DNA of 64,000 nt from CAYRJD01 sp965247395. Its GTDB lineage: Bacteria; Actinomycetota; Acidimicrobiia; Acidimicrobiales; Poriferisodalaceae. The stretch is taken from the NCBI GenBank assembly GCA_965247395.1, contig OZ252012.1, forward strand, positions 1,922,001 through 1,986,000, given 5' to 3'. Below, in pieces: positions 51,302-59,179 of this stretch (positions are counted from its first letter, which is position 1; the number at the start of each line of letters is the position of its first letter). The notes under the pieces were generated by a model, which made no database searches, was not told where the DNA came from, and saw only the letters and a list, made by a program, of their open reading frames with translations. The position numbers and the translations under genes are program-made.

Positions 51302-51955
51302 ATGACAGACGCACCGGTAGACCCAGACGACCTTGTGGTTGAAACCGCAACCCCATCAGCCGATTCCTTCGCCGGTATTCAAGATGAAACCGCAACCCCA
51401 CCTGTTGAAGGTCCATCAATAGAAGGTATGCGCACAGCCTCTTCGTTGGTAATGGTCAATACCGGTGACGGCAAGGGCAAATCAACAGCCAGCTTTGGGG
51501 TGGTAGTTCGGGCTGTGGCGCGTGGCTGGTCGGTAGGAGTAGTGCAGTTTTTGAAGTCCGGCGATTGGAACGTGGGCGAGGAAAGCGTTTGCCGCGAAAA
51601 GCTTGGCGTTGATTGGTGGGCTCTGGGGGAAGGGTTCTCGTGGGACTCTGAGGACCTGAGCGAGGATGAAGCGATCGCACAACAAGCCTGGAGCCAAGCC
51701 AGCGAAATAATCGCGGCGGGCAAGCACCGTCTGGTGGTGCTAGATGAGATCACTTATCCAATGAGCTGGGGCTGGATCAGTACCGACGAGGTGATAGCCG
51801 CCCTGGCAAGTCGCCCATCTAATGTCAACGTGATTTTGACCGGACGCGATGCCCCGGCAGCGTTGATTGAAGCTGCCGACACGGTTACCGAAATGAAAAA
51901 AATAAAACACGCCTTCGATGAAGGCATCCTCGCAAAAAAGGGGATTGACTATTAG
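51302..51955 (+). CDS. cobO: Cob(I)yrinic acid a,c-diamide adenosyltransferase (CobO/BtuR)
   Basis: 217 residues. SSLVMVNTGDGKGKSTASFGVVVRAVARGW is the P-loop of the CobO type; VGVVQFLKSGDWNVGEE, HRLVVLDEITYPMSWGWIS and NVNVILTGRDAPAALIEAADTVTEMKKIKHAFDEGI are all conserved. It attaches the adenosyl group to Co(I) corrinoids, so fits in a B12-uptake operon. A 35-residue low-complexity leader carries a repeated ETATP (arms 51341-51355 and 51386-51400). The next gene starts inside its 3' end. Confidence 0.95.
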   Translation: MTDAPVDPDDLVVETATPSADSFAGIQDETATPPVEGPSIEGMRTASSLVMVNTGDGKGKSTASFGVVVRAVARGWSVGVVQFLKSGDWNVGEESVCREKLGVDWWALGEGFSWDSEDLSEDEAIAQQAWSQASEIIAAGKHRLVVLDEITYPMSWGWISTDEVIAALASRPSNVNVILTGRDAPAALIEAADTVTEMKKIKHAFDEGILAKKGIDY

Positions 51956-53753
51956 TTGTCTGCGAGCAAGACGTTTTCTAACTTGCTTGGCTCGAACTGG
52001 CCCGGTTGCCGGGTTGGCGGCTGTTGTTGTCGCAGTGCTCCTTGTCGCGGCCTGCTCAAGCGGAGCAACCTCAGACTCAACAACCTCGACCGCCGACGGT
52101 TCTTTAATCTCAAATCCGACAGGTGGCCCAACGACGGCTCCTAGCACCACGGTTGATCCCGGCCCGACCCGAGGCGGAAACGCCACGATCTTGCTAGCCA
52201 ACGACCCCACACCTTTCACAGGCTGGTCGCCATGGGATGACGTGTGTGCTTGGGCGTGTCGCAATGTGCTTGACCACGTACTGGAAACCCTCGCGGTGGT
52301 GTTGCCTGACGGAACGGTCCAGCCGTGGCTTGCACAGTCCATAGACCCGGACGTGTCGCTGAAGCTCTGGACCGTCGAGCTGCGCACGGGCATCAACTTC
52401 TCCGACGGTCAAGCGATGACCGCCGCTGTGATCAAAGATGGCATCGATAGTTACCTGAAGTCCGGCGACGCAAGCCGCGGGCACGTCCGCGATGCACGGC
52501 TGCTGGCCGTGCAAGCCTTAGACGATGAGACGCTGATATTCGAACTGAGCGAACCTGTCGGCGGCTTTGCTGCGTCTCTTGCCGGACCGCTCGGACGGGT
52601 GTTTTCGGTTGCGGCCGTCGAAGCAGACGAGGATCGGTTTGCTGTCGCTCCGGTGGGTACCGGTCCATTCAAGTTTCAAAGCTGGTCGCCCGGTCAGCCG
52701 GTGGTGCTGAGTGCCAATAGCGATTACTGGATGGCTGACCCCGAGGGTGAAAGCTTGCCCTACCTGTCTCAGTTGACCTTTGTGCAGGTGCCCGATGAAA
52801 GCGACAGGCTGGCTCAGCTGTTAGCGGGTGATGCCGAGGTGATGCAAACCCGGGTGCCTCAAACTATTTCTGAGGCATCTGAGGCGAGTGAATCGCGTGC
52901 TGATTCGCTCACCGTGGTCAGCCACATTGACGACAATGTCGGTGCCATCGTGTTTAACACTTTGGAATCGCCTTTTGATGACGTGCGTGTAAGACGAGGC
53001 TTGGCGTTAGCGGTAGACCAAGAACAGTTGCTAGATGTCATTGACACCGACGTGCTGCTGGCGACTCAGTGGTGGGCTCCAAGCAGCGTTTGGTACTCCC
53101 AGCTTGCGGCTGACCAGTGGCCCACAAATGACTTGACCGCAGCAGCCGAGCTGCTGAACGACTACATCGCAGACCCGGAACGATCTGACGAACGAGCTAG
53201 CGGTGAACCGGTGCAGGTGCGCATTCAATGCACCGACGACGTCGCCTTGGTGACGCTGCTAGACGAGCTAGCACTACAGCTTGATGCGATCGGTCTGGTC
53301 GAGGTGATAGCGGAGACGGTCACGCGTACCGGTCTGATTCAGCGAGTTACTGGTTCGGTGGCTGACAGTCCGTCGTTTAGCGGAGATTTCACAGCCACCT
53401 GTTGGCGACTCGGCGGCGAGTCTGATCCGTGGGTGCTGCTAGAGGCAGCGCTGGGCCCTATACGCACCTCACCGCTCAATATTGCAAACCTGTATACCGA
53501 GGATCTTGCCGCTCTGGCGGATCTGCTCCAGGGCACCTACCAACCAGCCGCTCGTCGGTCCATCATTGAAAAGATCATGCAGGTGTTTGCTTCTGAAGTG
53601 CCGTACCTGTATTTGGGGCACTCACAGAGCGCGGTGATCGCACGTTCCGAAGTACGGGGCATAGAGGAGTGGTCGCTGCCGTCGGGGGAGGTAGTGCAAG
53701 GTCATCGACTGGGAGTAGGGCGCTACACAGAGCTTTGGGTCCCCAGTGGATGA
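51918..53753 (+). CDS. Family-5 (peptide/nickel-type) ABC solute-binding lipoprotein
   Basis: 611 residues from ATG 51918; TTG 51945 is an alternative that avoids most of the cobO overlap. A hydrophobic segment and lipobox LLVAACSSG (about 36-48) are followed by a Ser/Thr/Gly spacer and the SBP_bac_5 core (ILLANDPTPFTGWSPWDD... VQPWLAQSIDPDVSLKLWTVELRTGINFSDGQAMTAAVIKDGID). Family 5 proteins bind peptides, nickel or other solutes; no permease of that type is adjacent. It may be an orphan or a partner for a distant transporter. rsgA starts eight bases before its end. Confidence 0.85.
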   Translation: MKASSQKRGLTISCLRARRFLTCLARTGPVAGLAAVVVAVLLVAACSSGATSDSTTSTADGSLISNPTGGPTTAPSTTVDPGPTRGGNATILLANDPTPFTGWSPWDDVCAWACRNVLDHVLETLAVVLPDGTVQPWLAQSIDPDVSLKLWTVELRTGINFSDGQAMTAAVIKDGIDSYLKSGDASRGHVRDARLLAVQALDDETLIFELSEPVGGFAASLAGPLGRVFSVAAVEADEDRFAVAPVGTGPFKFQSWSPGQPVVLSANSDYWMADPEGESLPYLSQLTFVQVPDESDRLAQLLAGDAEVMQTRVPQTISEASEASESRADSLTVVSHIDDNVGAIVFNTLESPFDDVRVRRGLALAVDQEQLLDVIDTDVLLATQWWAPSSVWYSQLAADQWPTNDLTAAAELLNDYIADPERSDERASGEPVQVRIQCTDDVALVTLLDELALQLDAIGLVEVIAETVTRTGLIQRVTGSVADSPSFSGDFTATCWRLGGESDPWVLLEAALGPIRTSPLNIANLYTEDLAALADLLQGTYQPAARRSIIEKIMQVFASEVPYLYLGHSQSAVIARSEVRGIEEWSLPSGEVVQGHRLGVGRYTELWVPSG

Positions 53754-54816
53754 AGGCACAACTGGTGCAAACCCAATCGATGCAGGTTCAGTGGATGCCA
53801 CGGTTTTGGGGTGGGAAAAGCATTCACGACAGTGCTTAGACCCACCCGAAGGTTTCGGCATTAGCCGTGTGGCGATCGAACATCGCGGAGCATTTGAACT
53901 AATGGGACCGTTCGGCTACCTCACTGCCTCTTTGGAGCCAGGGCTGAGGCGAAAGGCTCGCTCTCCGGAAGACTTCCCCGCGGTCGGTGATTGGGTGGTT
54001 CACGAGCTGGCACCAAGTCATGACCGAAGAGTTGTCTTGACGGAATTGTTGGAACGTCATTCGGTGTTGATGCGCAGAGCGGCCGGGCACAAGCCAACCC
54101 CACAGATTGTTGCTGCCAACGTGGATGTGATGGGAGTGGTTACAACTACTGAGCTGTTGACGACCGGAGCCGACAACGAAGACGGGTATCGGCTTGAGCG
54201 GTATCTGGTGGCGGCGGCTCAGGGCGGGGTGCAGGCGGTGTTGGTGGTGAATAAGGTCGACTTAGACGAGCCTGACCTGGCAGCTATCAAGCGGCGTTTT
54301 GCGGCCGCAGCTGACCCGGTCAAGGTGTTGGCCACCAGCGCAATTACTGGCGCTGGGATTAGCGAGCTAGCGGAGCTTGCAGCCAACGGTTCGACGCTGG
54401 CGTTGGCCGGAGCGTCTGGTGTGGGGAAGTCGTCTCTGGTGAATTGCTTGCTTGGTCGCGAGGCTGTGGAGGTGGGGTCGGTAGGAGCGTCCGGCAGCGG
54501 ACGTCATACAACTATTAGGCGAGAGTTGTTCGTGGTGGCTGGCACTGCTGCTGCTTCGGGTTCTGCGGCTGGCGCCACATTGGGCACGGTTATTGACACT
54601 CCCGGGCTTGCAGACTTGGTGCCTTGGACAAGTGGTTCCAGGATCGGCCTAGACCAGGTGTTTGCCGACGTTGCTCAGCTCGCACAGCAATGCCACTTCT
54701 CAGATTGCTCACATCGCAGTGAACCAAACTGTGCGGTGCGCGAGGCGGTTGAACAAGGACGGCTTGCGCCGAGACGGCTAGACATTTATCTGACCCTGGC
54801 GCAAGACCAGGACTAG
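53746..54816 (+). CDS. rsgA: Ribosome small-subunit GTPase RsgA
   Basis: 356 residues, GTG start overlapping the previous gene by eight bases. The circularly permuted GTPase order is seen: NKVD (G4) before GASGVGKSS (G1), then a threonine-rich switch region (HTTIRRELF) and DTPG (G3). The C-terminal zinc module CHFSDCSHRSEPNC is present. RsgA acts late in 30S maturation. The OB-fold N-terminus and slightly long variable regions are otherwise normal; an Ala/Gly/Ser insert (AGTAAASGSAAGATLG) precedes DTPG. Confidence 0.95.
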   Translation: MDEGTTGANPIDAGSVDATVLGWEKHSRQCLDPPEGFGISRVAIEHRGAFELMGPFGYLTASLEPGLRRKARSPEDFPAVGDWVVHELAPSHDRRVVLTELLERHSVLMRRAAGHKPTPQIVAANVDVMGVVTTTELLTTGADNEDGYRLERYLVAAAQGGVQAVLVVNKVDLDEPDLAAIKRRFAAAADPVKVLATSAITGAGISELAELAANGSTLALAGASGVGKSSLVNCLLGREAVEVGSVGASGSGRHTTIRRELFVVAGTAAASGSAAGATLGTVIDTPGLADLVPWTSGSRIGLDQVFADVAQLAQQCHFSDCSHRSEPNCAVREAVEQGRLAPRRLDIYLTLAQDQD

Positions 54817-54850
54817 AAGATCTGGCCGAAGAGCCTGTTATTTCCTTCGG

Positions 54851-55636
54851 CTATTTGCCTTTGAATTGGGGCGGACGCTTGTTCATAAACGCGTCCACAC
54901 CCTCGCGATAGTCATCGCTTTCAAAGCACGCCCGAATCATTGCCTCTACTTCGGTGAAATCACGGTCTTGGTCTGGCTTTGACCATTGACGCACAGCTGC
55001 CTTGGCTGCGGCGATGGTCATGGGAGCATTTTGTGTGATGCGATCCGCCCAATCCGCCACGGCGCTGTCCAGGTCGGCTTTGGGGACAACTCGATTAATC
55101 AAGCCCATCTGCAGTGCTTCCTCAGCGCCAAATCGATCGGCCAAGAAGAAGATGCGCTTAGCGGCCGACGGTCCGACCAAACCAACCAGCGTTCCTATCC
55201 CTGCGTGCCCGTAGCCAAGGCCTAGTCGCGCGGCCGGGATGGTGAACTGAGCATCGTCGGCGGCCACGCGGATGTCGGCGTTGAGAGCGACAGCTAGACC
55301 GCCACCGATGCAAAAGCCGTGGATGGCTGCAATAAGGGGTTTGTTCATGCCGCTTAGTGCTTTGTGAGCGAGGGTGGTGGCGTCGTCGTAGTTGCGGTTG
55401 CCGTCAGCGTTCGAACGGTTTTTACCAAATTGAGAGATGTCTGCGCCGGCTGCGAAGGCAACCTCGCCAGCACCGCGCATTACCACCACTCTGATGTCAT
55501 GGTCGTTTGCTAGCTCGGTAGCAGCGTCGGCCAGCCCGCTCCACATGTTGGTGCTGATGGCGTTGCGGCGTTCGGGGTGGTCAAGAATTATCTGGCCGGT
55601 GTGACCATCTCGCCTGACGTGTATCTGTCCGCTCAC
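54851..55636 (-). CDS. Enoyl-CoA hydratase/isomerase family protein
   Basis: 261 residues. GQIILDHPERRNAISTNMWSGL, EVAFAAGADISQF and PLIAAIHGFCIGGGLAVALNADIRVAADDAQFTIPAARLGLGYG are the crotonase core. Both usual catalytic Glu positions are Ala here (GGGLAVAL and IPAARLG), so hydratase activity is doubtful and another crotonase reaction is likely. C-terminus FMNKRPPQFKGK is typical. It converges with rsgA (34-base gap). Confidence 0.85.
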   Translation of the reverse strand: MSGQIHVRRDGHTGQIILDHPERRNAISTNMWSGLADAATELANDHDIRVVVMRGAGEVAFAAGADISQFGKNRSNADGNRNYDDATTLAHKALSGMNKPLIAAIHGFCIGGGLAVALNADIRVAADDAQFTIPAARLGLGYGHAGIGTLVGLVGPSAAKRIFFLADRFGAEEALQMGLINRVVPKADLDSAVADWADRITQNAPMTIAAAKAAVRQWSKPDQDRDFTEVEAMIRACFESDDYREGVDAFMNKRPPQFKGK

Positions 55637-55744
55637 GGCTGCGACATTACAAGTGAACGAGGAGCGCCCAGCAACGCTGCTATTAGTTCTAGCGCGGTAC
55701 CGACAACATCAACGGGTCACCGCTAGCTACCGTGCGGGGGGTCG

Positions 55745-57232
55745 ATGAGCGTTCCGCACCACAGAACTACTCCGCAATCAGTGCCGCTGGCTGTAAAGCA
55801 GCGGCTATCGCTGCGTTCGGCAATGCCGTGGCTATCGCTGCGTTCGGCAATGCCGTGGCTATCGCTGCGTTTGGCAATGCCGTGGCTATCGCTGCGTTTG
55901 GCAATGCCACGAACATTGTTGCCATCATTGCGCTCGGCAATGCAGGGGGCATCGCTGCGTTCGGCAAAACCATTTGCGAAAACGATGTGCGTACTTATTG
56001 GCGTGTGCGCTGCGGTGGCGGTCTCGTGTGCACCGGGAATAGACGGAGTCGCTGCAGATTCGCAAACCGGTGGCGCAGCTTCTGCACTAGATGGCACCGG
56101 CTCTGGTAACGGCGCAAACGATGGGACTTCAACGGACGGTACCGGTGGAGCTTCTGCCGGAGCGGGCGGTACCTCTGGCGACGATCCCGATAGCAGCACT
56201 CAACAAGGTCAGGTCAGGCCAACAGGGTCCACCGCAAGCTCTACACCGCTGACAATCTGGCCATTAACAGGGCTGGCGAACACTCCAGACCCAACAAGCC
56301 CAGCACCAACAAACACTGGGGCCGTGTTACCAACACGGCCTGCAGTTGTAGTCAAAATCGATAACCACGAACAAGCTCGCCCACAGTTTGGAATAAATCA
56401 AGCCGATCTCGTTTACGAACAGGTCGTTGAGTACGGGCTTACACGCTTCGCCGCGGTGTTTCACAGCACCGACGTTGAGATGGTCGGGCCGGTTCGTTCG
56501 GTCCGCACCAGCGACTATGCGCTGCTGACAAATCTTGGCGTGCCCTTGTTTGCCAACAGCGGTGGTTCGGCAGGGGTGCTGGCGGGCCTGAGTGAGATCG
56601 ACACGGTGAATGTCGGCTCCCACGTCAATTTCTCCGCTTATTGGCGACAGCCAGGTCGGCGTGCTCCTTACAACCTGATGACCAGCACTACGCATCTGCG
56701 AGAGATCGTGGCTACTGGTGGTCTAAGTACGACTACAAGCCCGGCAGCTAGCGGCCCACCCGCGCCGTTGTTTGATTTTCGGTTGGAGCAGGCTCTAACA
56801 GGCGAGACCGAGATCAAAACCGATTCAAGCAGGACAAACCTGGCTACCCCGGCAAGCGGTGTTGACCTGGACTTTGGCGACACCAAGGTGAGCTACCGCT
56901 GGTCGCCAGACGCAGAGGCCTGGTGGCGCACCCAAAACGGAGTGCTGCACTTAGACACTGTCGGTCAGGTAGTGGCACCGCAAAACGTCATCGTGCAGTT
57001 TGTTGTTTATAGCCGCAGTGAGGTTGATCCTCGATCACCACAGTCGGAGCTACTCGGCCAAGGAGAAGCCTGGGTGTTTACCGACGGCGGGCTTGTACGC
57101 GGCAGCTGGGAGCGCACCGAAGCGGACGACAATACGGTGTTCTCCGACTTGGCTGGAGACACCATCTTGCTGACACCCGGGAAGACTTGGGTGGCCCTAG
57201 TGCGTATAGGTCAAGCCACCATTGTTAGCTAG
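55745..57232 (+). CDS. DUF3048 (YerB-like) lipoprotein with repetitive N-terminus
   Basis: 495 residues from ATG 55745, but the reliable protein starts near MQGASLRSAKPFAKTMCVLIGVCAAVAVSCAPG, a lipoprotein signal with lipobox AVSC; ATG 55940 is therefore a plausible real start. A Gly/Ser/Thr spacer (about 95-165) leads to the DUF3048 domain (about 190-490) with PAVVVKIDNHEQARPQFGINQADLVYEQVVEYGLTRFAAVFHS and MVGPVRSVRTSDYALL. DUF3048 proteins are secreted; their function is unknown. The first 60 codons are a 27-base tandem repeat. Confidence 0.8.
   Translation: MSVPHHRTTPQSVPLAVKQRLSLRSAMPWLSLRSAMPWLSLRLAMPWLSLRLAMPRTLLPSLRSAMQGASLRSAKPFAKTMCVLIGVCAAVAVSCAPGIDGVAADSQTGGAASALDGTGSGNGANDGTSTDGTGGASAGAGGTSGDDPDSSTQQGQVRPTGSTASSTPLTIWPLTGLANTPDPTSPAPTNTGAVLPTRPAVVVKIDNHEQARPQFGINQADLVYEQVVEYGLTRFAAVFHSTDVEMVGPVRSVRTSDYALLTNLGVPLFANSGGSAGVLAGLSEIDTVNVGSHVNFSAYWRQPGRRAPYNLMTSTTHLREIVATGGLSTTTSPAASGPPAPLFDFRLEQALTGETEIKTDSSRTNLATPASGVDLDFGDTKVSYRWSPDAEAWWRTQNGVLHLDTVGQVVAPQNVIVQFVVYSRSEVDPRSPQSELLGQGEAWVFTDGGLVRGSWERTEADDNTVFSDLAGDTILLTPGKTWVALVRIGQATIVS
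55805..55912. repeat. 27-bp tandem repeat in DUF3048 leader
   Basis: Four consecutive units based on ctatcgctgcgttcggcaat plus seven bases, the last slightly changed, followed at 55920-55975 by two more diverged copies with different spacing. The unit is nine codons, and all three forward frames stay open across it. Confidence 0.9.
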
Positions 57233-57277
57233 TTAGCTAGCTAACGGAGTCAGGGTTAGTTAGCTAGCTGAGTCCGG
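57232..57277. repeat. Tandem repeat between convergent gene ends
   Basis: Arms starting gttagctagct at 57232 and 57259 (27-base offset) span the end of the DUF3048 gene and the end of the crotonase gene. Contains the palindrome TTAGCTAGCTAA; this might serve as a two-way terminator stem but lacks a T-run. Confidence 0.6.
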
Positions 57278-58063
57278 TTGGGTTGGAACCCACGAAGCGT
57301 CTCGTCGCTCGCGAAACGCCGCGATGCCTTCTGTCGCTTCTTCTTCACGAAACAACCTCTGGCTGGTTTCGGTCGTCCATTCCCATGCCTCGTGTCGAAG
57401 CATTTGTGGCACTCGTGTTACCAACTGCTTTGCCGTTGCTAGGGCGTTGGGGCCACCGCGTAGGAGCTTGTCGATCACTTCCTGGGTGGCGTCATCTAAT
57501 TCATCACGCTCAACGGCATGATTGATTAGTCCCACCTCCGCTGCTCGGGCTGCCGGAATGCGTTCTCCGCTCAAGAACAGTTCGCTGGCGTCAGCGCGCC
57601 GCAACTTTGGCAGGCAAACAACAGAAATCACTGCGGGTGCCACCCCAATGCGAACCTCGGTAAAGGCCAGCACCACATCATTTGCGGCAACAGAAATATC
57701 CGGCGCAGCCGCAAACCCCACACCGCCACCGGTGCAGTGACCGGCGATGCGTCCAACTACAGGCTTCGGGCACGTCATGATGGTTTCGAGAATCTGCACG
57801 AAGTTGTGGCGAGACTCGGGTGCCTTGACCCCGGGCTGGCTGGCCTTCAAATCCGCTCCCGCGCAGAAGGTATTGCCAACGTTGGTAAACAAAATCACCC
57901 GCACGCCCGGATCGGCCAGGGCGCCTGCTAGATGATCGCCTACGTCATTGACTAGCTCAACGCTAAGAGCGTTGCGATTGTCTGGGCTATTCAGCGTGAT
58001 AGTGGCAACGCCGCTTGAAACGTCATAGAGCGCTGCATCAGATGTGCTCTGGGTTGTACTCAC
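57260..58063 (-). CDS. Enoyl-CoA hydratase/isomerase family protein
   Basis: 267 residues from GTG 58063, chosen because the longer frame (to 58138) would run into the mscS start region and lacks homology. VATITLNSPDNRNALSVELVNDV, GNTFCAGADLKAS and GHCTGGGVGFAAAPDISVAANDVVLAFTEVRIGVAPAVISVV are the crotonase core. The second catalytic Glu is kept (AFTEVRIG) and the first is Gly, as in methylglutaconyl-CoA hydratase-like proteins. Substrate unknown. Confidence 0.87.
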   Translation of the reverse strand: MSTTQSTSDAALYDVSSGVATITLNSPDNRNALSVELVNDVGDHLAGALADPGVRVILFTNVGNTFCAGADLKASQPGVKAPESRHNFVQILETIMTCPKPVVGRIAGHCTGGGVGFAAAPDISVAANDVVLAFTEVRIGVAPAVISVVCLPKLRRADASELFLSGERIPAARAAEVGLINHAVERDELDDATQEVIDKLLRGGPNALATAKQLVTRVPQMLRHEAWEWTTETSQRLFREEEATEGIAAFRERRDASWVPTQPDSAS

Positions 58064-58102
58064 GGCATTGAAGCTAATGGAGTATTTATCTAAGCTGCCG
58101 CA

Positions 58103-59179
58103 ATGATTTCGCTCGCAACGCCAATGTTCCCCGCTCAAGCCGCCACCAACGACACGGCGTCTGAGGCCGCGGACACTCTCTTTGACGCATGCGGCGCGGA
58201 CCCTTCATGGCTGTGCCGCCAGATGTTTGACCTAACCGACAACGCCACGGTCGCGTCGCTGGTTGGTTGGTTGGTTGAACGACCACTAACGATCTTGCTG
58301 ATCTTGTTGCTGGCTTGGTTTGCTCGTCGTGTCGCGCATCGCTCCGTTAACCGTTTGGTGAGTCGGATGGTGAGGGATCGCAAGACGGAAGGCGAAGCCG
58401 TTCAGAGCGAATACAAGAGCAAGATCGATGCGCTTTCGCCGGTGGTGCTGGCACGCCGGCTTAGTGAGATGCGTGAACGTAGCGAACGCTCTCGCCAGCG
58501 GGCTCAAACACTGGGGGCTTTGTTTAACAGTGTCACCACAGCAGCCATAGCCAGCATGACGATTTTCATGGTGTTGGGAGAGTTGGGCGTAAACCTAGGT
58601 CCGCTGATTGCGGGCGCTGGGATACTGGGCGTGGCGATCGGTTTTGGCTCTCAAGCGGTTGTGTCGGATTTACTGACCGGCATTTTCATGCTGATTGAGG
58701 ATCAATACGGTGTGGGCGATTCGATCGATGTGGGTGAGGCGTCGGGCACGGTGGAGTCGGTGGGGTTGCGTACAACGCGCATTCGCTCTTTGGACGGCAC
58801 CCTGTGGCACGTACCAAACGGAGTCATCAAAAGGGTGGGCAACAGAACGCAAGGTTGGGCGCGAGCGGTAGTTGAAATTGATGTTGCTTATGACGCGGAC
58901 ATTGAGCAATCCATGGATGTGATTAAGGGTGTAGCCGACGAGCTGTGGGCCGAGCAAGTTGAAGAAATGACGATTTTGGAAGAACCGACCATGTCAGGAG
59001 TGCAGAACCTGGGAGCGGACGGTGTCACGATTCGTCTGGTGGTCAAGACCGAGCCGTCCGAGCAATGGGGTACAAGTCGGGAGCTGCGCAAGCGCATAAA
59101 GCTGGCGCTGGATGAGGCCGGTATAGAGATTCCATTTCCGCAGCGAACCGTTTGGGTGCGCAACGAGGGAACTAGCTAG
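58103..59179 (+). CDS. MscS-family small-conductance mechanosensitive channel
   Basis: 358 residues. An N-terminal signal-like stretch, two helices (about 53-72 and 143-165) and the pore helix GPLIAGAGILGVAIGFGSQAVVSDLLTGIFMLIEDQYGVGDSIDVG are followed by the beta domain VESVGLRTTRIRSLDGTLWHVPNG and the alpha/beta cage ending VWVRNEGTS. It opens on membrane tension to release solutes in osmotic downshock. Its end overlaps the valS end by four bases. Confidence 0.92.
   Translation: MISLATPMFPAQAATNDTASEAADTLFDACGADPSWLCRQMFDLTDNATVASLVGWLVERPLTILLILLLAWFARRVAHRSVNRLVSRMVRDRKTEGEAVQSEYKSKIDALSPVVLARRLSEMRERSERSRQRAQTLGALFNSVTTAAIASMTIFMVLGELGVNLGPLIAGAGILGVAIGFGSQAVVSDLLTGIFMLIEDQYGVGDSIDVGEASGTVESVGLRTTRIRSLDGTLWHVPNGVIKRVGNRTQGWARAVVEIDVAYDADIEQSMDVIKGVADELWAEQVEEMTILEEPTMSGVQNLGADGVTIRLVVKTEPSEQWGTSRELRKRIKLALDEAGIEIPFPQRTVWVRNEGTS

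Noticed and set aside
55805..55912. Regular 27-base repeats resembling a CRISPR array
   Set aside because: Units are directly adjacent with no unique spacers, and no cas genes are present.
55732..56109. ORF in another frame across the 27-bp repeat (IAAFGNAV units)
   Set aside because: Open only because the repeat unit is nine codons; it has no signal peptide or homology and overlaps the lipoprotein leader.
57232..57277. Rho-independent terminator at TTAGCTAGCTAA
   Set aside because: The stem is AT/GC mixed with no T-run, and part of it is coding; kept only as a repeat.
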